Shown here: positions 34,713 to 44,211 of the stretch, piece after piece
Layout of the letters: each line of letters starts with the position of its first letter
Position numbering within the stretch: the stretch's first letter is position 1
NCBI RefSeq assembly: GCF_013394165.1
Contig: NZ_CP041330.1
Span: 992,001 to 1,056,000, forward strand
Origin: Pseudoalteromonas sp. Scap06
GTDB lineage: Bacteria > Pseudomonadota > Gammaproteobacteria > Enterobacterales > Alteromonadaceae
DNA length: 64,000 bases
Direction of reading: 5' to 3'
Translations under genes and position numbers: made by a program
The notes under the pieces: generated by a model
Database searches by the model: none
The model's input: the letters and a program-made list of their open reading frames with translations, nothing else
Told to the model about the DNA's origin: nothing

Positions 34713-34766
34713 CTTGTTTTAAGTAATGGTGTCAGTTTATCTGTTATATATTGTTCTATAAACAAT

Positions 34767-34788
34767 AAAAGCCCGCAAGCGGGCTTTT
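34767..34788 (-). terminator. Terminator after M3 peptidase
   Basis: AAAAGCCCGC, loop AA, GCGGGCTTTT; strong in both directions, 25 nt past the peptidase stop. Confidence 0.88.
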
Positions 34789-34812
34789 GTATCAGTTGCT
34801 TAAAAATATTAA

Positions 34813-36948
34813 TTAATCAACTAAACCACGGCGCTTAAGCAATGCATCAGTCGTTGGTTTTTGACCTCTAAACTCAATGTAGCTTTGCATTAAGTCACGG
34901 CTGTTACCTTTTGATAGGATCTCTTTACGGAACTTATCGCCATTTTCGCGCGTTAAGCCACCGTTGTTTTCCATATGAGCAAAGGCATCAGCGGCAAATA
35001 CTTCAGTCCATAGGTAAGCGTAGTAACCTGCTGAGTAACCACCTGCAAACGTATGGCTAAAGTAGTTTGATTTGTAACGAGGTGGTACAGGGTAGTAATC
35101 GATACCGTGTGCCTTTAGTGCTTCGCTTTCAAACTGTTGTACATCAGTTACTTTTTTATCAGAACCAAATGAGTGCCATTCCATATCCAGTAATGCTGCA
35201 GCTAAATATTCAGTGGTACCAAAACCTTGGTTGAACTTTTGCGACTCAAGTACTTTATCAAGTAGTGCTTGAGGAATTGGCTCACCTGTTTTGTAATGCT
35301 TAGCGTAGTTAGCTAATACACTTGGCTCAATCATCCAGTCTTCATGTGCTTGTGATGGAAATTCAACAAAATCACGCGCTGTAGCAGTACCTGCTAGGCT
35401 TGGGTATTTAACGTCAGAGAATAAACCGTGTGCTGCATGACCAAACTCATGGAACATAGTCGACACTTCGTCAAACGTCATTAGCGTTGGCTCGCCTTCT
35501 GCTGGCTTTGGAATATTTTGTGCGTTATAAATAACCGGTTTTGTGCCTTTTAAGCCGCTTTGGCTTACGTATGCACTCATCCATGCACCGCCACGCTTAC
35601 CTTCACGTGCATATGGGTCCATGTAAAATAAGCCTATTGCGCTGCCATCAGCATTAAATACTTCAAACGCCATGACGTCTTCGTGATAAAGCGGTAGGTC
35701 TTTACGCTCTTTAAATGTAATGCCGTAAAGTTTTTCCATTGCAAAGAATAAACCGTTATGAATAACCGATTGCATTTCAAAGTAAGGCTTAACTAAGGCT
35801 GGATCTAGGTCGTATTTTTCAGCACGAACTTTTTCTGCATAGAAAGACCAATCCCATGGTTTTAGTTCAAAACTTTCACCAGAATCGTTAATTACTTTTT
35901 GAATCGCTTTTGCTTCTGCTTGCGCTTTTTCAACTGCTTTTGGCGCGAGGTCATCTAAAATACCGTACACGTTATCAGTGGTTTGAGCCATGCGTGAAGT
36001 CATTACATACGAAGCCCAATCTTTAAAGCCTAACAGTTCTGCTTTTTGTGCACGTAGGTTAGTTTCTTTAATAATGATAGGGCCGTTGGTTTTAGCTGCA
36101 CGGTTGGTTGATGCTTTAAAAATCTGCTCACGCAGTTCACGGTTTTCAAGGCTAGATAAAATAGGCTGTTGTGTGGTGTTCACTAGGGTGATCATGTAGC
36201 CGTCTTTGCCTGCTTTTTTAGCAGCTGCTGCAAGACCTGCAATTTCACCTTCAGATAAACCAGCTAGTTTGCTTTTATCTGTTACTAAAATAACGTCTTC
36301 TTTAAACGATTTTAATACGTTTTGAGAAAACTCCGTTGATAGTTTTGCAAGCTCAGCGTTAATTTCACGCATTTTTGCTTTTTCAGCATCATTTAGTTTA
36401 GCACCCGCTTTAACAAATTGTTTGTAGTAAAAATCAACAAGACGTTGATCTTCAGCGCTTAACTTATCTTTGTTGTCGTATACTGTTTGTACACGTTCGA
36501 ACAATGCACCATTTAGATAAATGTCATCAGAGTGTGCTGAGAACACAGGCGCCATTTTTTTATCAATGCGCTGGTACTCATCGTTAGAAATAAGACCTGA
36601 TAAGTTGTAGAAAGCAGCTGATGCGCGGTTTAATAGCTCACCTGCAAGTTCCATTTCTACCAAGGTATTTTCAAAAGTAGCTGGTTCTGGATTATTAGCA
36701 ATTGCCATAATTTCTGCATTATGTTGTGCAATACCTGCATCAAATGCAGCTTCGTATTCAGTGGTACCAAACTTATCAAACTCAGGAGCCATGTATTGCA
36801 ATGGGCTTGGTTTAAATAATACATTGCTTGCGTTGATATCTTGCACTTGTGCTGTGCTTTGTTGTTTTGTTTCTTGGGTGCTTTCAGAAGAACAGGCAGA
36901 TAATAAAAGTGCACTAGCAATCGTAGTGGCGATCAGTGTTTTACGCAT
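34813..36948 (-). CDS. M3-family zinc oligopeptidase (Dcp-like) lipoprotein
   Basis: A 711-residue M3 metallopeptidase with a lipoprotein signal (SALLLSACSS, lipobox Cys19). The zinc motif HEFGH lies near residue 500 in MFHEFGHAAHGLFSD, and the substrate-binding C-terminal part has the usual HTFAGGYSAGYYAYLWTEV. Peptidyl-dipeptidase Dcp and oligopeptidase A belong here; the lipid anchor implies periplasmic peptide degradation. GGAG precedes the ATG. Single gene with its own terminator. Confidence 0.93.
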   Translation of the reverse strand: MRKTLIATTIASALLLSACSSESTQETKQQSTAQVQDINASNVLFKPSPLQYMAPEFDKFGTTEYEAAFDAGIAQHNAEIMAIANNPEPATFENTLVEMELAGELLNRASAAFYNLSGLISNDEYQRIDKKMAPVFSAHSDDIYLNGALFERVQTVYDNKDKLSAEDQRLVDFYYKQFVKAGAKLNDAEKAKMREINAELAKLSTEFSQNVLKSFKEDVILVTDKSKLAGLSEGEIAGLAAAAKKAGKDGYMITLVNTTQQPILSSLENRELREQIFKASTNRAAKTNGPIIIKETNLRAQKAELLGFKDWASYVMTSRMAQTTDNVYGILDDLAPKAVEKAQAEAKAIQKVINDSGESFELKPWDWSFYAEKVRAEKYDLDPALVKPYFEMQSVIHNGLFFAMEKLYGITFKERKDLPLYHEDVMAFEVFNADGSAIGLFYMDPYAREGKRGGAWMSAYVSQSGLKGTKPVIYNAQNIPKPAEGEPTLMTFDEVSTMFHEFGHAAHGLFSDVKYPSLAGTATARDFVEFPSQAHEDWMIEPSVLANYAKHYKTGEPIPQALLDKVLESQKFNQGFGTTEYLAAALLDMEWHSFGSDKKVTDVQQFESEALKAHGIDYYPVPPRYKSNYFSHTFAGGYSAGYYAYLWTEVFAADAFAHMENNGGLTRENGDKFRKEILSKGNSRDLMQSYIEFRGQKPTTDALLKRRGLVD

Positions 36949-37237
36949 AATAACTCCATAAAAAATAGTAGCCGAAATAGGCTTTTCGAGTCGAAAACCC
37001 AGTTAACTTACCAAATTTTGACTTATATACAACAAAGTTTATCGATTTAAAGCGGGATTTAAACGCAAATTAGGTGATAAAAACTCGGTATGTAAATAAA
37101 AAAGTAGAAAAATACAGCAATTATGCAATTAGCTTTAAGTTTGTTGCTGCGTATTTAAGCTAACCGCATGCTAAACTTGGGGTATTATTAGCGCATAAAA
37201 ATAATCGTTTGTGTGCGACCTTACACATGGAAAATCA

Positions 37238-38110
37238 ATGAACTTAGAACAAATTAATCACATTCTCGCCTTCGTATTGTTTAGCTACAACGACATTCAC
37301 ATTACCGTGGCAAAAGTAATTCAAGTGCCGCTAATTTTGTTTACTATGTGGGTTGTGGTGACTCAGATTGGCAAGTTAATTAAAAAGTCATTACTTGCAC
37401 GAAAAATGAGCCCAGATGCAGTGCATTTATTCACGCGTTTTTATTTCATTTTAAGTATTGCGATTTTACTTTTTACCTCCCTTGAGGTGCTCAACATTCC
37501 ATTAACCGCATTTGCCTTTGTATCGGGTGCCATTGCCATCGGTGTGGGGTTCGGTGCACAAAATATTATTAATAACTTTATTAGTGGCTGGATATTAATG
37601 TGGGAGCGGCCAATCCGTATTGGCGACTTTTTAGAGGTTGGCACTGCTAAGGGGGTGGTTGAAACCATTAATACTCGCTCTACTCGTATTCGCAGGAACG
37701 ACGGTGTTCATATGCTGATACCCAATAGCCAGTTATTAGAAAACACAGTTACCAACTGGACGCTTATTGATGGTAATGCGCGCTCATCTGTGAGCGTAGG
37801 CGTAGCTTATGGCTCTGATGTGTTATTAGTTAAAAAGTTAATTCAGCAAGTATTAGATGAGCATGAGGCAATATTGGCAACGCCTCAATCAACCGTATTG
37901 TTTGATGATTTTGCAGATAGCTCGCTAGTTTTTAATGCTATTTTTTGGGTGTGCGCTGAATCAGAAACTCGATTAAGACAAGTCCGCAGTGATATTCGTT
38001 TTAGGATTTATGAAGTGTTTGACCAACATGATGTGGTGATTGCATTTCCACAGCGAGATCTTCATATTGATGGTGAAATTGTTCTTAAACGCTCATTAGT
38101 GAAAAAGTAG
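37238..38110 (+). CDS. Small-conductance mechanosensitive channel (MscS family)
   Basis: A 290-residue MscS homologue with three TM helices. TM3 is the Gly/Ala-rich pore helix AFAFVSGAIAIGVGFGAQNI, followed by the beta domain (IRIGDFLEVGTAKGVVETIN, TRIRRNDGVHMLIPNSQLLE, NTVTNWT). It gates at high membrane tension on hypo-osmotic shock. ATG 37238 is chosen since GGAAA precedes it; the GTG at 37211 adds nine residues with no support. Confidence 0.92.
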   Translation: MNLEQINHILAFVLFSYNDIHITVAKVIQVPLILFTMWVVVTQIGKLIKKSLLARKMSPDAVHLFTRFYFILSIAILLFTSLEVLNIPLTAFAFVSGAIAIGVGFGAQNIINNFISGWILMWERPIRIGDFLEVGTAKGVVETINTRSTRIRRNDGVHMLIPNSQLLENTVTNWTLIDGNARSSVSVGVAYGSDVLLVKKLIQQVLDEHEAILATPQSTVLFDDFADSSLVFNAIFWVCAESETRLRQVRSDIRFRIYEVFDQHDVVIAFPQRDLHIDGEIVLKRSLVKK

Positions 38111-38163
38111 TATTTAAAAAAGTGTCGCGTTATTCCGCTATATTTTTTAACAACTCAACGTAA

Positions 38164-38175
38164 GGACATATGTCC
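38164..38175. repeat. 12-bp perfect palindrome after mscS
   Basis: GGACATATGTCC is a perfect palindrome followed by GCTTTTT, 53 nt after the mscS stop. With the flanking AACAAC / GTTGTT arms it might form a terminator hairpin, or be a protein site for the downstream receptor gene. Confidence 0.35.
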
Positions 38176-38287
38176 GCTTTTTGGTTGTTTAGTTGCTAAA
38201 AGTACACTAAATGTCGGGATAGTGCGGTTAAGTGTTAAAAATAAGTTTAATTTTTAGTGTTCAGTATGCAGTAAATAAATTACACCA

Positions 38288-38296
38288 TGATATAAT
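38288..38296 (+). promoter_or_regulatory. Extended -10 promoter of TonB receptor gene
   Basis: TGATATAAT is an extended -10 (TGN plus TATAAT, 38291-38296), placing the transcription start near 38303. The -35 region (around 38268) is weak, as is normal for extended -10 promoters. Confidence 0.55.
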
Positions 38297-38302
38297 CTTG
38301 CG

Positions 38303-38391
38303 CATTCAGTCAGCCTTATTTATGCCGTTTTTGTACTCTCGGTAATAAGGTCCGCGCCGCATAGAGCAAGTCGCGAAAAATTGACTGAATC
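38303..38391 (+). ncRNA. Candidate structured leader RNA of TonB receptor gene
   Basis: Starting at the predicted transcription start, ATTCAGTCA (38304-38312) pairs with TGACTGAAT (38382-38390), enclosing a second helix CCTTATT (38314-38320)/AATAAGG (38344-38350) and a short third CGCG (38353-38356)/CGCG (38372-38375). This is a three-way-junction shape. It ends about 68 nt before the receptor ATG. It matches no riboswitch class I know (no B12 box, not GEMM). A cis-regulatory role is inferred; no covariation can be tested here. Confidence 0.4.
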
Positions 38392-38458
38392 CGTAATTAT
38401 TTAATTGCGCAACACATCAACCGTTGAACAAGAGTGCACTAAAAAGGTTAACCCCGAC

Positions 38459-40747
38459 ATGAAAGCAATGAAAAGATCTACGTTAGCAACCCTTATCAAT
38501 GCAACGTTGTTCTCTGCCGTAGCAGGTACGTCAATTTCAGCCGTAGCTGCTGAGCAAGAAACTACTGCTAAGAAGAACCAACTAGAAGTTATTCAAGTTA
38601 CTGCTCGTAAACGAGTAGAAAACGCTCAAGAAGTGCCTGTTGCTGTTTCAGCCTTGCAAGGCGATAGCTTAGATGCTTACAGCTCAGCTGGTATGGATAT
38701 TCGTTTTATGAATGCGAAAATCCCAAGTTTATCTATTGAATCTTCATTTGGCCGTTCATTCCCACGCTTTTATGTACGTGGCCTTGGTAACACTGATTTC
38801 GATTTGAATGCTTCGCAACCAGTGTCGCTTGTGGTTGATGAAATTGTACAAGAAAACGCAATCTTAAAAGGTTTCCCTGTATTTGACGTAGCACGTGTTG
38901 AAGTGCTTCGTGGTCCTCAAGGTACATTATTTGGTCGTAATACACCGGCTGGCCTAGTTAAATTTGATACCGTAAAACCAAGTCAAGAATTTGAAGGCTA
39001 TGGCTCTGTATCTTACGGTAGTCGTGGTGCTGTTGACTTTGAAGGCGCTGTTGGTGGTTCATTAACAGATCGTTTATCAACACGTGTTTCAGTACTTTGG
39101 CAAGATAAAGACGATTACATTGATAATCGTGCACCAGGTTTTGAGCAAAAAGATGCCTTAGGTGGTTACACTGAACAAGCAGCCCGTATTCAATTTTTAT
39201 ATGAAGGTGACGATTTCACTGGATTATTTAATTACCATGTTCGTGATTTAGATGGCTCTCCAATTGCCTTTCGTGCTAACACTATCAAACCTGGTACTAA
39301 CGATTTAGTTGATGGTTTTGAAAATGACGTGGTGTATCACGATGCCGCATCTCGTGCGACGCAGCAAGTGGAATCGCAAGGTGCAAGCCTTAAGCTTGAG
39401 TGGGACTTAGCTAACCATACAGTAACGTCAATCTCTGGTTGGGAAAGTGCAGAAATTTACTCTCGTGCTGACATCGATGGTGGCTACGGTGGGTTCTCCA
39501 TCAATGATGTTCCAGTTGCAATGGGCCCTGGTTTTATTCCTTTCTCTTCAGAAAGTGCTGATGGTATTCCAGACCAAGACCAATACACGCAAGAACTTCG
39601 CTTATCAAGCAACTTTGCTGGTGACGTAAATTACCAAGTGGGTGTTTTTTACTTCGACGAAGCATTAACAATTGAAAACTTTAGCTATGATACAGCCAAT
39701 AATGGCGTATTAAACGGTTTTGTTAGTCAGCAGCAAGACACTAAAGCATGGGCTGTATTCGGCTCAGTTGATTACACTATTACTGATGATTTAAAAGTAA
39801 CCGCGGGTCTTCGTTATTCAGATGATGAGAAAGAATTCTCAGCTAACCGCACGCTTAGCCCAATTGGTGGTGCAGCGACTTATATCGAAAAAAATGTTAG
39901 CGATGATCACGTAAGCTGGGATTTATCAGCTAACTACAAAATCAACGATGACGTAAACTGGTATGGCCGTATTGCTAACAGTTTCCGCGCACCAAGTCTT
40001 CAAGGTCGTATCTTATTTGGTGATGAAGTAACCGTTGCTGATTCAGAAACTGTTACCTCGTTTGAAACAGGTATTAAATCTGATGTGTTAGATGGCCAAG
40101 GCCGTGTAAATGCAACAGTATTTTATTACACTATGGATGACCAGCAGCTAACGGCAGTGGGTGGTGGTGCTAACTTTAACCGTCTATTAAATGCTGATAA
40201 AACAACCGGCTATGGTTTCGAAATTGATTCTGAGTGGGTGTTAACTGACGAATTAAATGCAACCTTCAACTTAAGCTACAACAAAACTGAGCTTAAAGAT
40301 AAAGATTTAGCCGTTGCAGTGTGTGCACAGTGTACTGTTACTGATCCTACGTTCCAAGTACCAGGTGCATTTGGTCCTGAAGATCGTGCTATTTTAGATG
40401 GCAATAGCTTACCGCATGCACCAGAGTGGATCTCTAACATCACACTTCGTTACACTAAAGAACTCGCTGAAGGTGATTTCTTTGCTTACGCTGATGTGTC
40501 GTACCGCAGTGAGATTGACTTTTTCTTATATGAATCAGTTGAGTTTGAGGGTAAGCCACTGACAGAAGTAGGTTTACGTGCAGGCTATGCATGGGCGCAA
40601 GGCGATTACGAATATGAAGTATCAGCATTTGTGCGTAACATGTTTGACGAGCAGCAGACGATTGGTGGTGTTGATTTCAACAACAATACAGCCATGGTTA
40701 ATGAAGAGCGTTACATTGGCGCTGAGTTTAAAGTTAACTTTTTCTAA
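38459..40747 (+). CDS. TonB-dependent receptor, substrate unknown
   Basis: A 762-residue TonB-dependent receptor: signal peptide (LATLINATLFSAVAGTSISAVAA), TonB box region (LEVIQVTARKR), plug (VPVAVSALQGDSL ... RVEVLRGPQGTLFGRNTPAG) and barrel ending EFKVNFF. This IQVTARKR/EVPVAVSAL class is common in Alteromonadales and often takes up carbohydrates, peptides or iron chelates; the substrate cannot be told. ATG 38459 is taken because it begins a clean signal peptide; the TTG at 38405 is unlikely. A structured leader precedes it and a terminator follows. Confidence 0.9.
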   Translation: MKAMKRSTLATLINATLFSAVAGTSISAVAAEQETTAKKNQLEVIQVTARKRVENAQEVPVAVSALQGDSLDAYSSAGMDIRFMNAKIPSLSIESSFGRSFPRFYVRGLGNTDFDLNASQPVSLVVDEIVQENAILKGFPVFDVARVEVLRGPQGTLFGRNTPAGLVKFDTVKPSQEFEGYGSVSYGSRGAVDFEGAVGGSLTDRLSTRVSVLWQDKDDYIDNRAPGFEQKDALGGYTEQAARIQFLYEGDDFTGLFNYHVRDLDGSPIAFRANTIKPGTNDLVDGFENDVVYHDAASRATQQVESQGASLKLEWDLANHTVTSISGWESAEIYSRADIDGGYGGFSINDVPVAMGPGFIPFSSESADGIPDQDQYTQELRLSSNFAGDVNYQVGVFYFDEALTIENFSYDTANNGVLNGFVSQQQDTKAWAVFGSVDYTITDDLKVTAGLRYSDDEKEFSANRTLSPIGGAATYIEKNVSDDHVSWDLSANYKINDDVNWYGRIANSFRAPSLQGRILFGDEVTVADSETVTSFETGIKSDVLDGQGRVNATVFYYTMDDQQLTAVGGGANFNRLLNADKTTGYGFEIDSEWVLTDELNATFNLSYNKTELKDKDLAVAVCAQCTVTDPTFQVPGAFGPEDRAILDGNSLPHAPEWISNITLRYTKELAEGDFFAYADVSYRSEIDFFLYESVEFEGKPLTEVGLRAGYAWAQGDYEYEVSAFVRNMFDEQQTIGGVDFNNNTAMVNEERYIGAEFKVNFF

Positions 40748-40781
40748 TCGATAAATTTAACGTTAAATTGTAATTATTGAT

Positions 40782-40809
40782 AAAAGCCTGCCTAGTGCAG
40801 GCTTTTTTA
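40782..40809 (+). terminator. Terminator after TonB receptor
   Basis: AAAAGCCTGC, loop CTAGT, GCAGGCTTTTTT. Confidence 0.9.
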
Positions 40810-40862
40810 TTTTGGTAGAGCTGCTAAAGTAGCGCCCATATGTTTATTAAAGAGAAAAAGTA

Positions 40863-41162
40863 ATGGCTGGATTTTGGAATTACCGTGTAATTTATTGTGA
40901 AGCAACCAAAGATGAAGCTGCGCAATATCAAATACACGAAGTGGAATATAACCTAAATGGTAAAGTAACTAACTGGTCAGAAACTGGTGCAGCACCATTT
41001 GGAACCACATTAGATGCGTTAAAAGATGATGCTGAGCGCTTAAAAACCGCCTTCGAAAAGCCGATACTTAAAGTAATGCGCAAAGCCCGAGGTTATGAGT
41101 TAGTTGATGTAGATACCGGCGAAGACGCTTATGCTGAGCCGCCAGCAGGTTTGGCTGAGTAA
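40863..41162 (+). CDS. Conserved hypothetical protein (99 aa)
   Basis: A 99-residue soluble acidic protein beginning MAGFWNYRVIY, with IHEVEYNLNGKVTNWSE and a helix DALKDDAERLKTAFEKPIL. This order resembles a widespread small family of unknown function, seen also in cyanobacteria and other Proteobacteria (strand WNYRVI, strand IHEVYY, W, helix, KP). It stands between two terminators, so it is its own unit. Confidence 0.75.
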   Translation: MAGFWNYRVIYCEATKDEAAQYQIHEVEYNLNGKVTNWSETGAAPFGTTLDALKDDAERLKTAFEKPILKVMRKARGYELVDVDTGEDAYAEPPAGLAE

Positions 41163-41173
41163 CACAAATTATT

Positions 41174-41198
41174 AAAAGGTGCCTTGGCACCTTTTTTA
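41174..41198 (+). terminator. Terminator after 99-aa gene
   Basis: AAAAGGTGCC, loop TT, GGCACCTTTTTT. Confidence 0.9.
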
Positions 41199-41235
41199 TT
41201 ACCTAAAGTTTAGGTTAAATAACCAGGAGAAAAGA

Positions 41236-41892
41236 ATGTCAATTGAAGCGGTATTATTTGATATGGATGGCACTTTGGTTGACTCGGAAAGTGTGCACTA
41301 TAACTGCTGGAGCCAATTACTTGCGCCTTTTGGTGTGTGTTATAAAGAAGATGATTTTTGTAGGCGCTTTTCGGGACGTCCCACTATTGACGCTGCAAAG
41401 GAAATAAAACAAGTTCATAACTTGTCTGTAAGTAGCCGCTATTTAGCGGATGAAAAATATCGCTTATTTAGTGAGTACGTTAAAATCAATTTACCGCCTT
41501 TAATGCCTTATGCTGAAAATGTTCTGTTAGCGGTTAAAGAGCAAGGTTTAAAAATGGCGTTAGTAACAGGCAGCGCAAGGCATGAAGCTGAGCCAATACT
41601 AAAAGGATTAGGGTTTTATAATTTATTCGATACCGTTGTTACTAAAGATGATGTAATTAATCCAAAGCCTGCCGGTGATCCCTACTTATTAGCACTTAAA
41701 AATATGCAGGTTGCTGCACAAAATGCGATTGCCGTTGAAGATACTTTCACCGGTGTAACCGCAGCGAATAATGCTGCTTTAGCTGTGATAGCTATCGCTA
41801 ATAAACATACACAGGAGCACGACTTTAGTAAAGCAACACAGCAAATGCAAAGCTTTGAAGAATTTTGGCACTGGCTTCAATCTCAACTATAG
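41236..41892 (+). CDS. HAD-superfamily phosphatase (beta-phosphoglucomutase-like)
   Basis: A 218-residue HAD hydrolase: motif I DMDGTLVDSE (Asp nucleophile and general acid), motif II TGS, motif III Lys in KDDVINPKPAGDPYLL, and motif IV VEDTFTGVTAA. The helical cap between motifs I and II is of the beta-PGM/GS-like type 1. Probable substrates are small sugar phosphates. ATG 41236 is preceded by AGGAG; the upstream frame from 41179 is within a terminator. ligE follows 34 nt later. Confidence 0.88.
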   Translation: MSIEAVLFDMDGTLVDSESVHYNCWSQLLAPFGVCYKEDDFCRRFSGRPTIDAAKEIKQVHNLSVSSRYLADEKYRLFSEYVKINLPPLMPYAENVLLAVKEQGLKMALVTGSARHEAEPILKGLGFYNLFDTVVTKDDVINPKPAGDPYLLALKNMQVAAQNAIAVEDTFTGVTAANNAALAVIAIANKHTQEHDFSKATQQMQSFEEFWHWLQSQL

Positions 41893-41926
41893 TTTAAGCC
41901 ATATTTAAATTTGCAAGGATGCAGCA

Positions 41927-42763
41927 ATGATTAAAGCAACGCTGTTTACTTTTTTAACCCTCATTAGTTCGGGCTTATTGGCGCAATTGCCTCCAGTGCA
42001 ACTTGCTAATGTTTACGATGAAACTAAGCATGAAGATATTCGTCAATATTTGGTGAGTGAAAAGTATGACGGAGTAAGAGCAATCTGGACGGGAAAGCAG
42101 TTTGTAACCCGTCAAGGCAACTCCATAAACCCGCCTAAGTGGTTTACCGCTCCTCTGCCAGACGTTTGGCTAGATGGTGAGTTATGGACCAAGCGGGGTC
42201 AATTTTCTGTACTCGGTGGTATTGTCAGAACAAAAATACCCAACGATTTGCAGTGGCAAAGTATTACTTATCAGGTATTTGATATGCCAGATGCCGGTAC
42301 GCCTTTTCACCGTCGTTATCAAAATTATCTGTCACTCATTACTAAGCTAAATAGCCCCCATATTAAAGCGGTTAAGCAATATCAATTTAGCGACAACCAG
42401 CAACTCAGTGATTATTTTAATCAGGTTACTAAACAAGGCGGCGAGGGCGTTATGCTTCATTTAGCAGAGGCTAAGCATACAACTGGTCGCTCTAGTGCAT
42501 TGTTAAAACTCAAGCCATATTTAGATGCCGAAGCGTTAGTAATTGAACATTTACCGGGTAAAGGTAAATACACAGGAATGCTTGGCGCATTGAAAGTACA
42601 GACAAAACAGGGGCTGATATTTTCTATTGGCACGGGTTTTAGTGATAAAGAGCGAAAGTATCCGCCAGCTATAGGCTCAACAATTACTTATCGGTACCAC
42701 GGGTACACTAAAAATGGCTTGCCGCGTTTTGCCAGCTTCTTACGGGAAAGACCCGAAAAATAA
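41927..42763 (+). CDS. ligE: ATP-dependent DNA ligase, LigE type, exported
   Basis: A 278-residue minimal ATP-dependent DNA ligase with a signal peptide (TLFTFLTLISSGLLAQ). Motif I KYDGVR (Lys46) forms the AMP adduct; motif III-like VWLDGELW, motif IV GGEGVML and motif V LLKLKPY follow, then an OB fold. LigE enzymes of Neisseria, Vibrio, Haemophilus and others are predicted to act in the periplasm and are linked to extracellular DNA in uptake or biofilms. It lies after a HAD phosphatase gene and before yegD; no competence genes are adjacent. Confidence 0.9.
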   Translation: MIKATLFTFLTLISSGLLAQLPPVQLANVYDETKHEDIRQYLVSEKYDGVRAIWTGKQFVTRQGNSINPPKWFTAPLPDVWLDGELWTKRGQFSVLGGIVRTKIPNDLQWQSITYQVFDMPDAGTPFHRRYQNYLSLITKLNSPHIKAVKQYQFSDNQQLSDYFNQVTKQGGEGVMLHLAEAKHTTGRSSALLKLKPYLDAEALVIEHLPGKGKYTGMLGALKVQTKQGLIFSIGTGFSDKERKYPPAIGSTITYRYHGYTKNGLPRFASFLRERPEK

Positions 42764-42842
42764 AGAGTGTAGGCCAATTCAGTATATATTTTTTAGCAAT
42801 TATGCTAAATTGCGCGGCCTTTTTAGTGATGTTTGGTGATCT

Positions 42843-44207
42843 ATGTTTGTTGGTTTTGATTATGGTAGTTCTAATTGTGCTATGGGTGTTTTAAACGAAG
42901 AGCGTGTTCAGCTCATTCCTTTAGAGCAAGGCAAACATTATCTTCCATCAACTCTATACACACATCATAGTGCTTTAGTCGTTGATTTTGTAGCGCAGCA
43001 TTTAAACGGCTCAGATCATGAGCATGGCTATAAAACCGCGCGCCAACCCTTGCTTAATACACTCCCGCGAATTAAATCAGACCTAGATCTACAAGCCGGC
43101 GATGAGACTCTATTTATCGGCCGTGAGGCGATTAGTGAATATGTGCAATTTCCTGAGGAAGGTTATTTTGTAAAATCCCCTAAATCATTTTTTGGCGCTA
43201 CTGGTTTAAAGCAAGGACAAATTAATTTTTTTGAAGATATTGCCACAGCAATGATTTTAAAAATAAAACAACGTGCTGAATTATCGTTAGGGTATACGCT
43301 GAGCCAAACTGTTATTGGTCGCCCAGTGAATTTTCAAGCGGTTGGTGGTGAGCAGTCAAACCAACAAGCCGTGGGTATTTTAACACGCGCAGCAAACCGA
43401 GCCGGCTTTAAAGATGTTGAGTTTTTATATGAGCCACTTGCCGCGGGGATCGATTATGAAAGTGATTTAACGCAAGACCAAAAAGTGCTAGTAATAGATA
43501 TTGGTGGTGGTACAAGTGACTGTTCATTTGTACAAATGGGGCCAAGTTTTAGGAATAAACAACAACGAGACGCAGACTTTTTGGCACATAGCGGAAAGCG
43601 AGTAGGCGGTAATGATTTAGATATTGCTCTGAGCTACCATGGTTTGATGCCGTTACTTGGCTTAGGCAGTACTTTTAAATCGGGTTTACCATTACCTAAC
43701 CAGGCATTTTGGCAAGCATGTAAAATTAACGATGTGAATTTACAAAGTCAGTTTTATAGTGCTCAGCATTATCGTGAACTGAGTGCACAGCTACGCGATG
43801 TGAGTGCGCCCGATTTATATAAACGGCTAATACATTTACAGCAAAATAAACAAGGACATCAATTAGTTCAACAAGCTGAAGCGGCAAAAATTGCATTGAG
43901 CTCGTCTGAAAACTTTAATTGTGATTTAACATTTCTAGATTCATCACTTGATAAAGATATTTCTATTAATGAATTAGCATTAGCCGTTGACGATAGTATT
44001 AGCCAAATAGTGACATTAGCAAAACAGGCCATTGCAGATGCAAACACTACCCCAGATGTAATTTATTTAACGGGTGGTAGTGCGCAATCACCACTGATCA
44101 AAGCGGCTTTAAAAACCCACTTAGGCGACATTAAAATGGTTAACGGTGATCACTTTGGCAGTGTCACCGCTGGTCTGACTAAATGGGCGAGTATGCTTTA
44201 TAAATAA
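42843..44207 (+). CDS. yegD: Hsp70-like chaperone YegD
   Basis: A 454-residue actin-like ATPase, the truncated Hsp70 homologue YegD. Phosphate 1 DYGSSNCAMGV and phosphate 2 VLVIDIGGGTSDCSFVQM are clear, with the adenosine motif YLTGGSAQSPLI near the end. There is no substrate-binding domain. Function is unknown beyond its similarity. Tail-to-tail with mgsA, four nt apart. Confidence 0.9.
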   Translation: MFVGFDYGSSNCAMGVLNEERVQLIPLEQGKHYLPSTLYTHHSALVVDFVAQHLNGSDHEHGYKTARQPLLNTLPRIKSDLDLQAGDETLFIGREAISEYVQFPEEGYFVKSPKSFFGATGLKQGQINFFEDIATAMILKIKQRAELSLGYTLSQTVIGRPVNFQAVGGEQSNQQAVGILTRAANRAGFKDVEFLYEPLAAGIDYESDLTQDQKVLVIDIGGGTSDCSFVQMGPSFRNKQQRDADFLAHSGKRVGGNDLDIALSYHGLMPLLGLGSTFKSGLPLPNQAFWQACKINDVNLQSQFYSAQHYRELSAQLRDVSAPDLYKRLIHLQQNKQGHQLVQQAEAAKIALSSSENFNCDLTFLDSSLDKDISINELALAVDDSISQIVTLAKQAIADANTTPDVIYLTGGSAQSPLIKAALKTHLGDIKMVNGDHFGSVTAGLTKWASMLYK

Positions 44208-44211
44208 GCTG

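Noticed and set aside
38303..38391. Cobalamin riboswitch before the TonB receptor.
   Set aside because: No B12 box or the expected long multi-helix core; the element is too short.
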